NCBI GenBank assembly: GCA_028684345.1
Contig: JAQUGB010000065.1
Span: 1 to 8,996 of the forward strand
Reading direction: 5' to 3'
From: Tepidiphilus sp.
Lineage (GTDB): Bacteria; Pseudomonadota; Gammaproteobacteria; Burkholderiales; Rhodocyclaceae
DNA: 8,996 bases
Shown: positions 1-8,996 of the stretch, in pieces
Position numbering within the stretch: the first letter of the stretch is position 1
Layout: every line of letters begins with the position of its first letter
The notes under the pieces: generated by a model
The model's input: only the letters and a program-made list of their open reading frames with translations
Databases searched by the model: none
Told to the model about the DNA's origin: nothing
Translations under genes and position numbers: made by a program

Positions 1-1
1 C

Positions 2-715
2 ATCTTCGATAGCGATACGGGCGAGCCCGTCGCCGTGCTGGAAGCCGATACGCTGGGGATGATGCGTACCGGTGCCGCCGGCGGCGTAGCGGCGAAGTAC
101 CTCGCTCGGCCCGACTCGAAGGTCGCCGCCATCGTCGGCGCCGGCTGGCAGGCCCAGGGACAGGCCCTGGCGCTCGCCGAAACGCTGCCGATCGAAACCT
201 TTCGCGTCGCCGCGCGCACCCCCGAGCACGTGCGTGCCTTCTGCGAGACCATGGCTCGACGCACGGGGCGGCAGTTCGTACCGGCCGAGTCGGTCGAGGC
301 GGCGGTGCGCGGCGCCGACGTCGTCGTCACCGTCACCACCTCGCCCAAGCCGGTGCTCGAGGCCGAGTGGCTCGAAGAGGGGGTTCATGTCACCGCCGCC
401 GGTTCGAACAGCCTCGCGCGCCAAGAGCTGCCGGAAAAGGCCGTATTGCGCGCCGACCTCATCTGCGTCGATAGCCGCGAGGTGGCCTTGCGCGAAGCGG
501 GGGATCTCTTACCGGCGCTGGAAAAAGGGCGCACCCGCTCGGGCCTGTGGGCGGAACTGGGTGAGGTGATCGCCGGCATGCGCCCCGGGCGCACGCACGA
601 GCGTCAAATCACGCTCTTCGAATCGCAGGGCATGGCGGTGCAGGATTTGGCCGTGGCCGCGCTCGTGCTCGAGCGCGCGCGTGAGCGCGGGCTCGGTCAC
701 CCTCTTCCGTACTGA
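2..715 (+). CDS. Ornithine cyclodeaminase / mu-crystallin family protein (5' truncated)
   Basis: The reading frame is already open at the window edge, so the N-terminal part is missing. About 237 residues remain of a family usually near 310-340. The family contains NAD(P)-dependent enzymes such as ornithine cyclodeaminase, alanine dehydrogenase and ketimine reductase. Visible family marks are RTGAAGG near the start, a Rossmann loop GAGWQAQGQ that binds the dinucleotide, the strand DVVVTVTTS, a VTAAGSN segment, CVDSREVALREAGD, and the C-terminal signature ITLFESQGMAVQDLA. The substrate cannot be assigned, because the substrate-binding N-terminal residues lie outside the window and the family is functionally diverse. 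It ends 11 bp before the FHA gene on the same strand, so the two may be co-transcribed. The family call is secure; the specific enzyme is not. Confidence 0.9.
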   Translation: MFDSDTGEPVAVLEADTLGMMRTGAAGGVAAKYLARPDSKVAAIVGAGWQAQGQALALAETLPIETFRVAARTPEHVRAFCETMARRTGRQFVPAESVEAAVRGADVVVTVTTSPKPVLEAEWLEEGVHVTAAGSNSLARQELPEKAVLRADLICVDSREVALREAGDLLPALEKGRTRSGLWAELGEVIAGMRPGRTHERQITLFESQGMAVQDLAVAALVLERARERGLGHPLPY

Positions 716-726
716 GGCGGCACACC

Positions 727-1386
727 ATGAAGGGGGTTGCTACCAGCCGGGACGTGCTCTCCGGCATGGGTCATCTACGGGTGATCCATCACGGCAGCGA
801 ACTCGTGCGCGTCGATCTTCCCGACCGGGAGTTCTTCATTGGCCGTAAAGCCGACAACGATATCCGCATAGATAGCCTGGCGGTGAGCGGACGGCATGCT
901 CGCATACGACCTCTGGGAGATGCGATTCTCGTCGAAGACCTCGGAAGTCGCAATGGCACCTGGGTCGACGGCCAAAGGATCCAGCAATACCGCCTCAAAC
1001 CGGGCGAGGTTTTCCGTATTGCCCATTACCGCTTCCTCTACGGGGCTTCGCCGCTCGAACGAACCCTGCCTTGGCCGTTCGTGCCCCAGAGTGCGCCCTT
1101 GCGTCGGGGGCTCGTTCCTCAGCTCCGCCTAGAGTCGAGCGAAGGGCAGAACAACCGAACGCTCCCCTTGGTTCGGGAAATCACTCGTCTAGGGAAACCC
1201 GGCCATACCGTGATCGCGCTCATCGATCAAGGCTGGCGGGTACTCCTACGCCATGAGAGCGGTCAGCCCCCCAGGGTCAACGGCAGCATTCCTACGACCT
1301 CCCTCGTGCCTTTGCGCGATCGGGATCGGGTCATCATCGATTCTCTCGAATTCGTTTTTCTCTACGGACCTCCTCCTGCTCGATGA
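727..1386 (+). CDS. FHA-domain protein with a second, degenerate FHA-like half
   Basis: This 219-residue protein has a forkhead-associated (FHA) domain at about residues 25-106. It keeps the phosphopeptide-binding signature: G39-R40, S54-G-R-H57 and N76-G77-T78. FHA domains bind phosphothreonine peptides, so a signalling or scaffold role is inferred. Residues about 145-214 look like a second, decayed copy: LGKPG replaces the GR turn, VNG occurs at 184-186, and it closes with FVFLYG where the first half closes with RFLYG. The SxxH and NGT residues are absent from this half. There is no signal peptide or membrane segment, so it is probably cytoplasmic. ATG 727 is preceded by GAGGCGG six bases upstream; M14 (766) is an alternative start but would leave less sequence before the first strand. 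The stop overlaps the rpe start (ATGA). Codons such as ATA (residues 48 and 60), CGA (61) and AGG (84) stand out in a GC-rich region. No cognate Ser/Thr kinase or phosphatase lies in the window, and the partner is unknown. Confidence 0.85.
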   Translation: MKGVATSRDVLSGMGHLRVIHHGSELVRVDLPDREFFIGRKADNDIRIDSLAVSGRHARIRPLGDAILVEDLGSRNGTWVDGQRIQQYRLKPGEVFRIAHYRFLYGASPLERTLPWPFVPQSAPLRRGLVPQLRLESSEGQNNRTLPLVREITRLGKPGHTVIALIDQGWRVLLRHESGQPPRVNGSIPTTSLVPLRDRDRVIIDSLEFVFLYGPPPAR

Positions 1387-2102
1387 AGCCGTCTTCCCCT
1401 TTCCTGATTGCTCCCAGTCTCTTGTCGGCCGATTTTGCTCGTCTGGGCGAGGAGGTGCGCGACGTGATCGCCGCCGGGGCCGATTGGATCCACTTCGACG
1501 TGATGGACAACCATTACGTCCCCAATCTCACGATGGGGCCGATGGTGTGCCGCGCGATCAAACCCTACGCCTCGGTGCCGATCGACGTCCACCTCATGGT
1601 GAAACCGGTCGACGCGCTCGTGCCGCAGTTCGCCGAAGCCGGGGCGGATCTCATCTCCTTCCATCCCGAGGCATCCGAGCACGTCGATCGCACGCTCGAG
1701 CTCATTCGCTCCTGTGGGTGCCGCGCGGGGCTCGTGTTCAATCCGGCCACCCCCCTCGTCTGGCTCGAACACGTGCTCGATCGGCTCGATTTCGTCCTTC
1801 TCATGAGCGTCAACCCCGGTTTCGGCGGGCAGCGTTTCATTGTGCATACCTTGAAAAAAATCGCCGCTGCGCGTAAGATGCTAGATCGTTATGCCGAGGA
1901 GAGCGGTCGCCGTCTGCTCTTGGAAGTCGACGGCGGGGTGAATCTCGACAACATCGCCGAAGTGGCAGCGGCGGGAGCGGACGTCTTCGTCGCCGGTTCG
2001 GCGGTGTTCGGTGCCGCTCGGACCGACGACCCCCATCGTTACGATTCCATCATCGCGGGGATGAAGACTCGGTTGCAGACCGTGGAAAGGAAAAAAGGAT
2101 GA
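1383..2102 (+). CDS. rpe: Ribulose-phosphate 3-epimerase
   Basis: This cytosolic enzyme interconverts D-ribulose 5-phosphate and D-xylulose 5-phosphate in the pentose phosphate pathway, and in the Calvin cycle where present. The 239-residue protein is a complete (beta/alpha)8 barrel of normal family length (about 220-240). Family signatures are [13 protein letters not shown] (residues 9-21), [17 protein letters not shown] (37-53), DVHLMV (69-73), [10 protein letters not shown] (141-150) and EVDGGV (181-186). The expected metal ligands H37, D39, H70 and D183 are present; D39 and D183 are also the acid/base pair. The start overlaps the FHA stop by ATGA and has no clear Shine-Dalgarno sequence, since the upstream bases are pyrimidine-rich. 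Initiation therefore probably depends on coupling to the FHA gene. The stop overlaps gph in the same way. An rpe-gph pair is common in proteobacteria; no RuBisCO or other cbb gene is visible to make it a Calvin-cycle copy. Confidence 0.97.
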   Translation: MKPSSPFLIAPSLLSADFARLGEEVRDVIAAGADWIHFDVMDNHYVPNLTMGPMVCRAIKPYASVPIDVHLMVKPVDALVPQFAEAGADLISFHPEASEHVDRTLELIRSCGCRAGLVFNPATPLVWLEHVLDRLDFVLLMSVNPGFGGQRFIVHTLKKIAAARKMLDRYAEESGRRLLLEVDGGVNLDNIAEVAAAGADVFVAGSAVFGAARTDDPHRYDSIIAGMKTRLQTVERKKG

Positions 2103-2770
2103 GTGCCAAGCCGATCTCGGCGGAAGCCTTGCTGTTCGATCTGGACGGAACGCTGGTCGATACCTTGCCCGACCTCGCAGAGGCCGCGGCCCGCACCTCG
2201 AGCGACCTCGGTTTGCCGGTTTCCTCTGTGCAGGAGATCCGTCGCTGGGTGGGCGATGGCATCGCCGAACTCGTGCGCCGCTTCATGGCCGCCCACGGCC
2301 GCACCGATCCGGCGGAGGTGGCCGAAGCCACGAGCCGCTTCAAAGAACACTATGCCGTGGTCAATGGGATGGCGAGCCGTCCTTATGAAGGCGTGGCGGA
2401 GACGCTCGCCGAAATTTCCTGCCGCGGCCTGGTGATGGGCTGCGTCACCAACAAAGCTTGGGAATTCACGCTGCCGCTTCTCGAAGCGCTCGATCTCGCT
2501 CCGTTTTTCGACGTCGTCGTCGCCGGCGACACCCTGCCGGTGAAGAAACCCGACCCGGCCATGGTGCTGCACGCCTGCGAACACCTCAACCGTCCGAGCG
2601 GGCGGGCTCTGCTCGTCGGCGATTCGGCCATCGATGCCCAGGCAGGGCAGGGGGCGGGGGTGGCGGTGGCGCTCGTCACCTATGGCTATGGCGACCCGGA
2701 ATCTTTACGTCGTCTGCCAGCCGCCGTCTTTCTCGATCGCTTCCCCGAGCTGCTAAACTACTTGGCTTGA
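2099..2770 (+). CDS. gph: Phosphoglycolate phosphatase (HAD superfamily)
   Basis: Gph hydrolyses 2-phosphoglycolate to glycolate and phosphate. It disposes of a product of 3'-phosphoglycolate DNA end repair and, in autotrophs, of RuBisCO oxygenation. The 223-residue protein shows all HAD motifs: motif I D14-L-D16-G-T with nucleophile D14, motif II around T117-N118, the lysine of motif III at K149/K150 (VKKPDP), and motif IV GDSAID at 174-179 with acidic residues D175 and D179. The helical cap lies between motifs I and II (about 20-95), as in the phosphoglycolate phosphatase group. The start codon sits in an ATGA overlap with the rpe stop and follows a purine-rich AAAGGAAAAAAGG stretch that can act as ribosome binding site. 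HAD enzymes can be promiscuous, but length, motifs and the rpe-gph-trpE context support Gph. Confidence 0.93.
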   Translation: MSAKPISAEALLFDLDGTLVDTLPDLAEAAARTSSDLGLPVSSVQEIRRWVGDGIAELVRRFMAAHGRTDPAEVAEATSRFKEHYAVVNGMASRPYEGVAETLAEISCRGLVMGCVTNKAWEFTLPLLEALDLAPFFDVVVAGDTLPVKKPDPAMVLHACEHLNRPSGRALLVGDSAIDAQAGQGAGVAVALVTYGYGDPESLRRLPAAVFLDRFPELLNYLA

Positions 2771-2789
2771 GTCCTTCCAGGGCGAAGCC

Positions 2790-4277
<1,488 letters not shown>

Positions 4278-4279
4278 TG

Positions 4280-4308
4280 AAAAAAAAACGGCCCCGTGGG
4301 GCCGTTCT
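4280..4308. terminator. Bidirectional intrinsic terminator between trpE and the TRAP receptor gene
   Basis: A perfect 9-base inverted repeat, AACGGCCCC (4287-4295) and GGGGCCGTT (4298-4306), flanks GT and starts 9 bases after the trpE stop codon. On the - strand the stem is followed directly by an uninterrupted T run (the A run at 4280-4288 on +), which makes a strong rho-independent terminator for the convergent TRAP gene ending at 4333. On the + strand the tail TTCTGTTCTG is a poorer U-tract, so termination after trpE may be less efficient. In practice the loop would open to about four bases by losing the innermost pair. Confidence 0.88.
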
Positions 4309-4332
4309 GTTCTGCCGCAAATCCGATTCGAC

Positions 4333-5415
4333 TCAAAGCTTGATGCTCGCCATGTATTGGTCGTAGCTCATCTCCGAGAGGCGGAACCAGGAATATTGGT
4401 CGCGCAGGAATTTCTCATAGTGCGCGTAAATGTTCTTCCAATCGGGGTTGGTGTCGTTGAGCTCGGCGAAGAGTTCGTTGCGAGCCTTGAAGGAAGCATC
4501 CATCATGTCCTTGGGGAAGCGGTTGATCTTCGCCCCTTCGGCCACGAGCTTGCGGATCGTGTCCGGGTTGCGCGCGTCGTACTTGGCAAGCATCCGGGTG
4601 TGCGCATCGCTCGCGGCGATGCGGATCAGTTCCTGATAGCGTTTGGGTAGGCCGTCGTAGGCTTTCTTGTTGACGTAGAGCGACAGCTGGGCGCCGCCTT
4701 CCCACCAGGCGGGGTAATACCCGTAGGGTGCCACCTTGTGGAAACCAAGTTTGTAGTCGTCATAAACGGTGGTCCACTCCACCGCGTCGATCGTGCCTTT
4801 TTCCAGCGCCTGGTAGAGCTCGCCGCCGGGGATCGCCTGCGGCACGGCACCGAGCTTCGTGAGCACTCGGCCGGCAAGGTTGCTGATGCGAATCTTCAGC
4901 CCTTTGAGGTCGTCGACCGACTTGATCTCCTTACGGTACCATCCACCCCACTGCGCGCCGGTGTTGCCCAGAGGGAAGTTGACGATGTCGTAGCGGGCGA
5001 AGAGCTCGCGCATCAGCTGCAGGCCGCCAGCGTCGTACATCCAGGCGTTGATCATGCGGGCGTTGAGGCCGAAGGGGACGGCGCAGTCGAAGGCGAGCGC
5101 TTCGTTCTTCCCGACGAAGTAGTACGAGGCGGAGTGCGCCATCTCGACCGTGCCTTGTTGGACCGCGTCGAACACACCGAAAGGCGGCACCAGCTCACCG
5201 CCGGAGAAGACGTCGATCTGGAACTTTCCTTCGGAGAGCTCGTTGATGGACTTGCTCAGCTCTTCGGCCGCACCGAAAATGGTATCGAGCGACTTGGGAA
5301 AGCTCGAGGCCAGGCGCCAGCGGATGTTCTGTTGCGCCATCACGATGGCCGGAGCGGTGCCGCTGGCGAGGATACCCGCGATTCCCGCGCCCTGGAGGAA
5401 TTTGCGTCGTTGCAT
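4333..5415 (-). CDS. TRAP transporter substrate-binding protein, DctP/TakP type, Tat-exported
   Basis: This is a periplasmic receptor of a tripartite ATP-independent (TRAP) transporter, which hands a carboxylate ligand to the DctQ/DctM membrane complex. The 360-residue protein begins with a twin-arginine signal: R3-R4-K-F-L followed by a hydrophobic stretch and APAIVMAQQ, with cleavage probable near residue 28. The mature part has WRLASSFPKSLDTIFG (33-48), GELVP (73-77), GNTGAQWGGW (150-159), GLKIR (172-176) with the conserved carboxylate-binding arginine R176, LEKGTID followed by E213-W214, and YYPAWWEGG (233-241). This pattern resembles the Rhodobacter alpha-keto acid receptor TakP, so a 2-oxo acid is the likely ligand, but that is inference. 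ATG 5415 was chosen because AAAGGGAG lies just upstream and the Tat signal starts there; the frame stays open 41 codons further, but that extension would bury the signal. No dctQ or dctM is in the window. Transcription ends at the hairpin at 4287-4306. Confidence 0.93.
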   Translation of the reverse strand: MQRRKFLQGAGIAGILASGTAPAIVMAQQNIRWRLASSFPKSLDTIFGAAEELSKSINELSEGKFQIDVFSGGELVPPFGVFDAVQQGTVEMAHSASYYFVGKNEALAFDCAVPFGLNARMINAWMYDAGGLQLMRELFARYDIVNFPLGNTGAQWGGWYRKEIKSVDDLKGLKIRISNLAGRVLTKLGAVPQAIPGGELYQALEKGTIDAVEWTTVYDDYKLGFHKVAPYGYYPAWWEGGAQLSLYVNKKAYDGLPKRYQELIRIAASDAHTRMLAKYDARNPDTIRKLVAEGAKINRFPKDMMDASFKARNELFAELNDTNPDWKNIYAHYEKFLRDQYSWFRLSEMSYDQYMASIKL

Positions 5416-5798
5416 GGTTGGTCTCCCTTTCTGTCGAACAAGCGGCACACCGAGATGGCGGCCTTCCATGGTCAATTGAAACACCTCGAAAACCCGTCGA
5501 GGGGAATGACGGTGACGGACGCTCGAGAGCGGGCGCAAGACTCATTTGCCGTGTAGTCTGGCAAGCCCGCGAGACGACGAATGGGACGAGCGTCCGTGCG
5601 CGTGTTTTCGCAGCGTTTCATGGGTACCTCGAACAACCATCCCGAACGGTTGCAGGGCAAGGCCTCCAGAGCCCAGGATGCGAGACTGAGACTCATCACC
5701 TGGGTAGGCGAGCATCCGGGCACAGGAGAAGACCGTCATACAGCCGTGCAGTCGGTTCATCAAGGTACTCTATAGTAGCGCAAAGCCGCCGAACTCCA
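5416..5798. other. 383-bp intergenic region without a convincing gene; contains inverted repeats
   Basis: The region lies downstream of pmbA and upstream of the TRAP receptor gene, both on the - strand. It should therefore hold the end of the first transcript and the promoter of the second. I found no good sigma70 -35/-10 pair and no hairpin with a T-run. Open frames here (for example about 72 codons on - from ATG 5760, and frames on +) have no recognisable motif. Three inverted repeats are visible: CCCAGG/CCTGGG at 5672-5704 with an inner ATG/CAT pairing, GCGGGC/GCCCGC at 5529-5570 with inner AGACT/AGTCT, and CCTCGA/TCGAGG at 5484-5502. Near 5766-5777 there is a small dyad, TACT-ATAG-AGTA on the - strand. 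A structured 5' leader or a small RNA is possible, but unproven. Confidence 0.5.
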
Positions 5799-7145
5799 TC
5801 ATTCCCCGGCCACTTGCATCGCTTCGACCAGGGTGGAACCGATCCGGTAGCGGTGGCAAGGGCGGGCGTCGTTGGCTACGCCACGGATGGCGCCGAACAT
5901 CTCGAGCAGGTTGCCGGCGATCGTGATTTCACTCACCGGGTGGGTAATCTCGCCGTTTTCCACCCAGAAACCGGCCGCTCCGCGGGAATAATCGCCGGTG
6001 ACGGGATTGACGCCGTGCCCCATGAGTTCGGTGACGAGCAGACCCCTGCCCATCTCGCGCAGTAGCGCCTCTCGGCTGTCGTGCGTGGGCGGCACGAGCA
6101 GGTTGTGCGCACCGCCGGCGTTGCCGGTGCTCGGCAGTCCCAGTTTGCGCCCGGAGTAGGTGGAGAGGAACCACCCCTGTAGGACGCCTTCGGCTACCAC
6201 CGTGCGCCGCGCCGTGGCTACGCCCTCGTCGTCGAAAGGGGCCGAGCCTGGAGCCTTGAGGATGAAGGGGTCCTCGAGGATGGTGACGTGTGGCGAGAAA
6301 ATCCGCTCACCGAGTTTGTCGAGCAGAAAGGAGGCCTTGCGGTAGAGGGCGCCGCCGCTCGCGGCCTGGACGAAGTGGGACAGCAGGCTGCCCGAGACGG
6401 TGTGGTCCAATACGACGGGGTAAGTCCCGGTGGGGATGCGTCGCGCACCGAGGCGAGCGATCGCGCGCCGTCCGGCGCTGCGCCCGATCAGCTCGGCCGG
6501 TTCCAGATCGAGCGGGTCTCGCCGCCAGTCCCACCAGTAGTCGCGCTCCATTCCTGCTTCGTCCTGTGCGATGACGCTGCACGAGAGGGAATGGGCAGTG
6601 GTCGGGTAACCCGCGAGGAAACCGAGAGAATTGGCGAGTACGAATTGGTGGGCTTGGGTCGAGACCGTCGCCCCTTCGGAATTGGTGATGCGCTCGTCCA
6701 CGGCAAGCGCGGAGGACTCGCAGGCGCGGGCGAGCTCGATCGCCGACTCGGCCTCCAGCGCCCAGGGATGGAAGAGCGATAGATCGGGAAGGGTGTGCGG
6801 GTCGGCCAGGCGATTCTCGTCGGGCAAGCCCGCCGCTTCGTCCTCGGCGGTGAGCCGGGCGATGGCCACGGCGGCGGCGACGGTGCGATCGATCGCCTCC
6901 CGGTTCATGTCGCTGGAATTCGCGTGCCCCCGGCGTCGGCCGACGTAGACCGTGACGCTCAAACCTTTGTCGCGATGGTATTCGAGCGTCTCGAGCGCGC
7001 CGCGGCGCACCGTGACCGACAGACCTCGACCTTCGGAGAGGCTGACTTCGGCCGCATCGGCGCCGAGCGTGCGTGCCTGGGCGAGCGCCGCCTCGGCGAT
7101 ACGCGACAGTTCATCGCGACTATGGGTAAATTCTACCGCTGGCAT
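5799..7145 (-). CDS. pmbA: TldE/PmbA subunit of the TldD/TldE metalloprotease
   Basis: TldE (PmbA) is the non-catalytic partner of TldD. The cytosolic heterodimer degrades unfolded peptides and, in enterobacteria, processes microcin B17 and turns over the antitoxin CcdA. The protein has 448 residues, the normal length. The C-terminal family blocks are nearly intact: STGNAGGAHN (339-348), GVNPVTGDYSRGAAGFWVENG (378-398) and HPVSEITIAGNLLEMF (402-417). No HExxxH metal motif is present, as expected for TldE and unlike TldD. The start ATG 7145 follows AGGAGAG with a six-base spacer on the - strand, a good ribosome binding site. The gene is divergent from darP across 70 bp. No tldD is in the window, which is usual because the two genes are often unlinked. 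No peptide precursor or toxin-antitoxin pair that could be its substrate lies nearby. Confidence 0.96.
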   Translation of the reverse strand: MPAVEFTHSRDELSRIAEAALAQARTLGADAAEVSLSEGRGLSVTVRRGALETLEYHRDKGLSVTVYVGRRRGHANSSDMNREAIDRTVAAAVAIARLTAEDEAAGLPDENRLADPHTLPDLSLFHPWALEAESAIELARACESSALAVDERITNSEGATVSTQAHQFVLANSLGFLAGYPTTAHSLSCSVIAQDEAGMERDYWWDWRRDPLDLEPAELIGRSAGRRAIARLGARRIPTGTYPVVLDHTVSGSLLSHFVQAASGGALYRKASFLLDKLGERIFSPHVTILEDPFILKAPGSAPFDDEGVATARRTVVAEGVLQGWFLSTYSGRKLGLPSTGNAGGAHNLLVPPTHDSREALLREMGRGLLVTELMGHGVNPVTGDYSRGAAGFWVENGEITHPVSEITIAGNLLEMFGAIRGVANDARPCHRYRIGSTLVEAMQVAGE

Positions 7146-7170
7146 TCCGGGCTCTCCTGAAGGACTGGCT

Positions 7171-7180
7171 TATAATTCTA
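7171..7180. promoter_or_regulatory. Candidate overlapping -10 elements in the pmbA/darP divergent promoter
   Basis: The 70-bp gap between the two divergent starts (7146-7215) contains a perfect TATAAT at 7171-7176 on the + strand, 39 bases before the darP ATG. On the - strand TAGAAT at 7180-7175 overlaps it and would place a pmbA transcript start just upstream of its ribosome binding site. Neither has a recognisable TTGACA-like -35 at 16-18 bases. The A/T-rich patch is conspicuous in a GC-rich background. If both -10s are used, they would compete for polymerase. Confidence 0.5.
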
Positions 7181-7215
7181 TCCTCCCCGACCACGATCCA
7201 GAGTGCTTGCTTCCG

Positions 7216-7778
7216 ATGCCGCTTCCTCCACCCAAAGATCGCCCCGAGGCCCCGCCGTCGAAGACGCGACGCAAGAAAGCGATGATCGCCTTGCAGGATC
7301 TGGGCGAGCGGCTCACGGCCCTGTCGCGCGAGCGTCTGGCGCGGCTCGATCTGCCCGAATCCCTGCTCGCGGCCATTCTGGAAGCCAAGCGGCTGGAAGG
7401 CAAGCACGAGGCGCGGCGGCGGCAGATGCAGTACGTCGGCCGCCTCATGCGCGACGTCGATGCGGCGGCGATCGCTGCTCGTCTGGCGGTGCTCGAAGGC
7501 GATTCGCCGCAGGCCAAAGCGCGTCGGGCGCAGCTGGAGCGGCTGCGCGAGCGTTTCCTCGAAGACGAACGCGTGCTGGGCGAGATCCTCTCCTGGGCGC
7601 CGCAAGCCGACGTGCAGCACCTGCGTGCTCTGCGACGCAAGGCGCTGGAATCGCGGGATAAAGGGGAGCCTCCGGGTGAGGCCTATCGGGCGCTCTATCG
7701 CGAGTTGAAGGCATTGCTCGAAGCCCATGAGGAAGATTCGCCCGGGAGTTCGGTCGAAGAAGAAGGAGGAGGAGAGGA

Positions 7779-7782
<4 letters not shown>
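7216..7782 (+). CDS. darP: Ribosome biogenesis factor DarP (YjgA, DUF615)
   Basis: DarP/YjgA associates with late precursors of the 50S ribosomal subunit and helps form the peptidyl transferase centre; E. coli members are known from 50S fractions. The 188-residue, charged, mostly helical protein shows the family core: KTRRKKAMIALQDLGERL (16-33), ILEAKRLEGKHEARRRQMQY (54-73) and VGRLMRDVD (74-82). A second helical half with many Arg and Leu residues runs to about 170. An acidic, glycine-rich tail follows (about 172-188). ATG 7216 was chosen because the conserved region begins soon after it; the frame is open further upstream but would then lie antisense inside pmbA. There is no good Shine-Dalgarno sequence before 7216. 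The stop overlaps the mog start by ATGA. The pmbA-darP neighbourhood is typical of beta- and gammaproteobacteria. Confidence 0.93.
7763..7778 (+). promoter_or_regulatory. Strong purine-rich ribosome binding site for mog inside darP
   Basis: The last codons of darP form AAGGAGGAGGAGAGGA, ending directly before the mog ATG at 7779. It offers GGAGG in two registers (7765-7769 and 7768-7772), the second with a six-base spacer. The same bases encode the Glu/Gly-rich tail of DarP, so the protein end and the mog initiation signal share sequence. Confidence 0.75.

Positions 7783-8996
<1,214 letters not shown>

Noticed and set aside
2039..2584. 181-codon open frame on the - strand opposite rpe/gph
   Set aside because: It overlaps two well-supported genes and has no ribosome binding site or motif that I can see.
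2771..2789. trp attenuator or leader peptide before trpE
   Set aside because: The gap is only 19 bp, with no Trp codon run or alternative hairpins.
5416..5538. 41-codon upstream extension of the TRAP receptor gene
   Set aside because: It would place the twin-arginine signal inside the protein. The internal ATG 5415 has a good ribosome binding site and begins exactly at the signal.
4738..5556. 272-codon open frame on the + strand opposite the TRAP receptor gene
   Set aside because: It is antisense to a clear TRAP receptor with Tat signal, ribosome binding site and terminator. No domain is recognisable.
5766..5777. TACTATAGAGTA (- strand) as a promoter -10 or operator
   Set aside because: No -35 match at 16-18 bases, and it lies over 350 bp from the next start. 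Kept only as a note in the intergenic entry.
6952..7215. Upstream extension of darP into pmbA
   Set aside because: The extra residues are antisense to the pmbA 5' end and lack family similarity; DarP similarity begins after ATG 7216.

Overview
This is a GC-rich, densely coded bacterial chromosome segment. The family content and gene order (rpe-gph-trpE; pmbA/tldE divergent from darP/yjgA, then mog) point to a proteobacterium, most likely a betaproteobacterium. The genus cannot be fixed from the sequence alone. I see no insertion sequences, CRISPR arrays, tRNA or rRNA genes, phage genes or toxin-antitoxin pairs.

Layout. (1) Positions 2-4277, + strand, form a tight five-gene run. It starts with the 3' part of an ornithine cyclodeaminase/mu-crystallin family gene, followed by an FHA-domain protein, ribulose-phosphate 3-epimerase (rpe), phosphoglycolate phosphatase (gph) and anthranilate synthase component I (trpE). 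FHA/rpe and rpe/gph overlap by ATGA, so co-transcription and translational coupling are likely. (2) A perfect inverted repeat at 4287-4306 separates trpE from a convergent gene on the - strand. That gene encodes a Tat-exported TRAP-transporter substrate-binding protein of the TakP/DctP type, with no membrane subunits nearby. (3) Positions 5416-5798 (383 bp) hold no convincing gene but contain several inverted repeats. The region lies upstream of the TRAP gene and downstream of pmbA. (4) pmbA/tldE (- strand) is divergent from darP (+ strand) across a 70-bp gap with a perfect TATAAT. darP overlaps mog (molybdopterin adenylyltransferase) by ATGA. mog is followed directly by a class I DAHP synthase of the AroG type, cut off by the window end.

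How the genes relate. Two of them are aromatic amino acid genes: DAHP synthase makes the first shikimate-pathway intermediate, and TrpE commits chorismate to tryptophan. rpe and gph serve the pentose phosphate (or Calvin) cycle and 2-phosphoglycolate salvage. mog serves molybdenum cofactor synthesis, darP serves large ribosomal subunit assembly, and TldE is the partner subunit of the TldD/TldE protease. The TRAP receptor would bind a carboxylate, probably an alpha-keto acid, in the periplasm.

Novelty. Most of the window is ordinary housekeeping sequence. The least explained items are the two-part FHA protein coupled to rpe, the orphan Tat-type TRAP receptor with its structured upstream region, and the separation of trpE from trpG/D/C. 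I do not see a clear undescribed multi-gene system.
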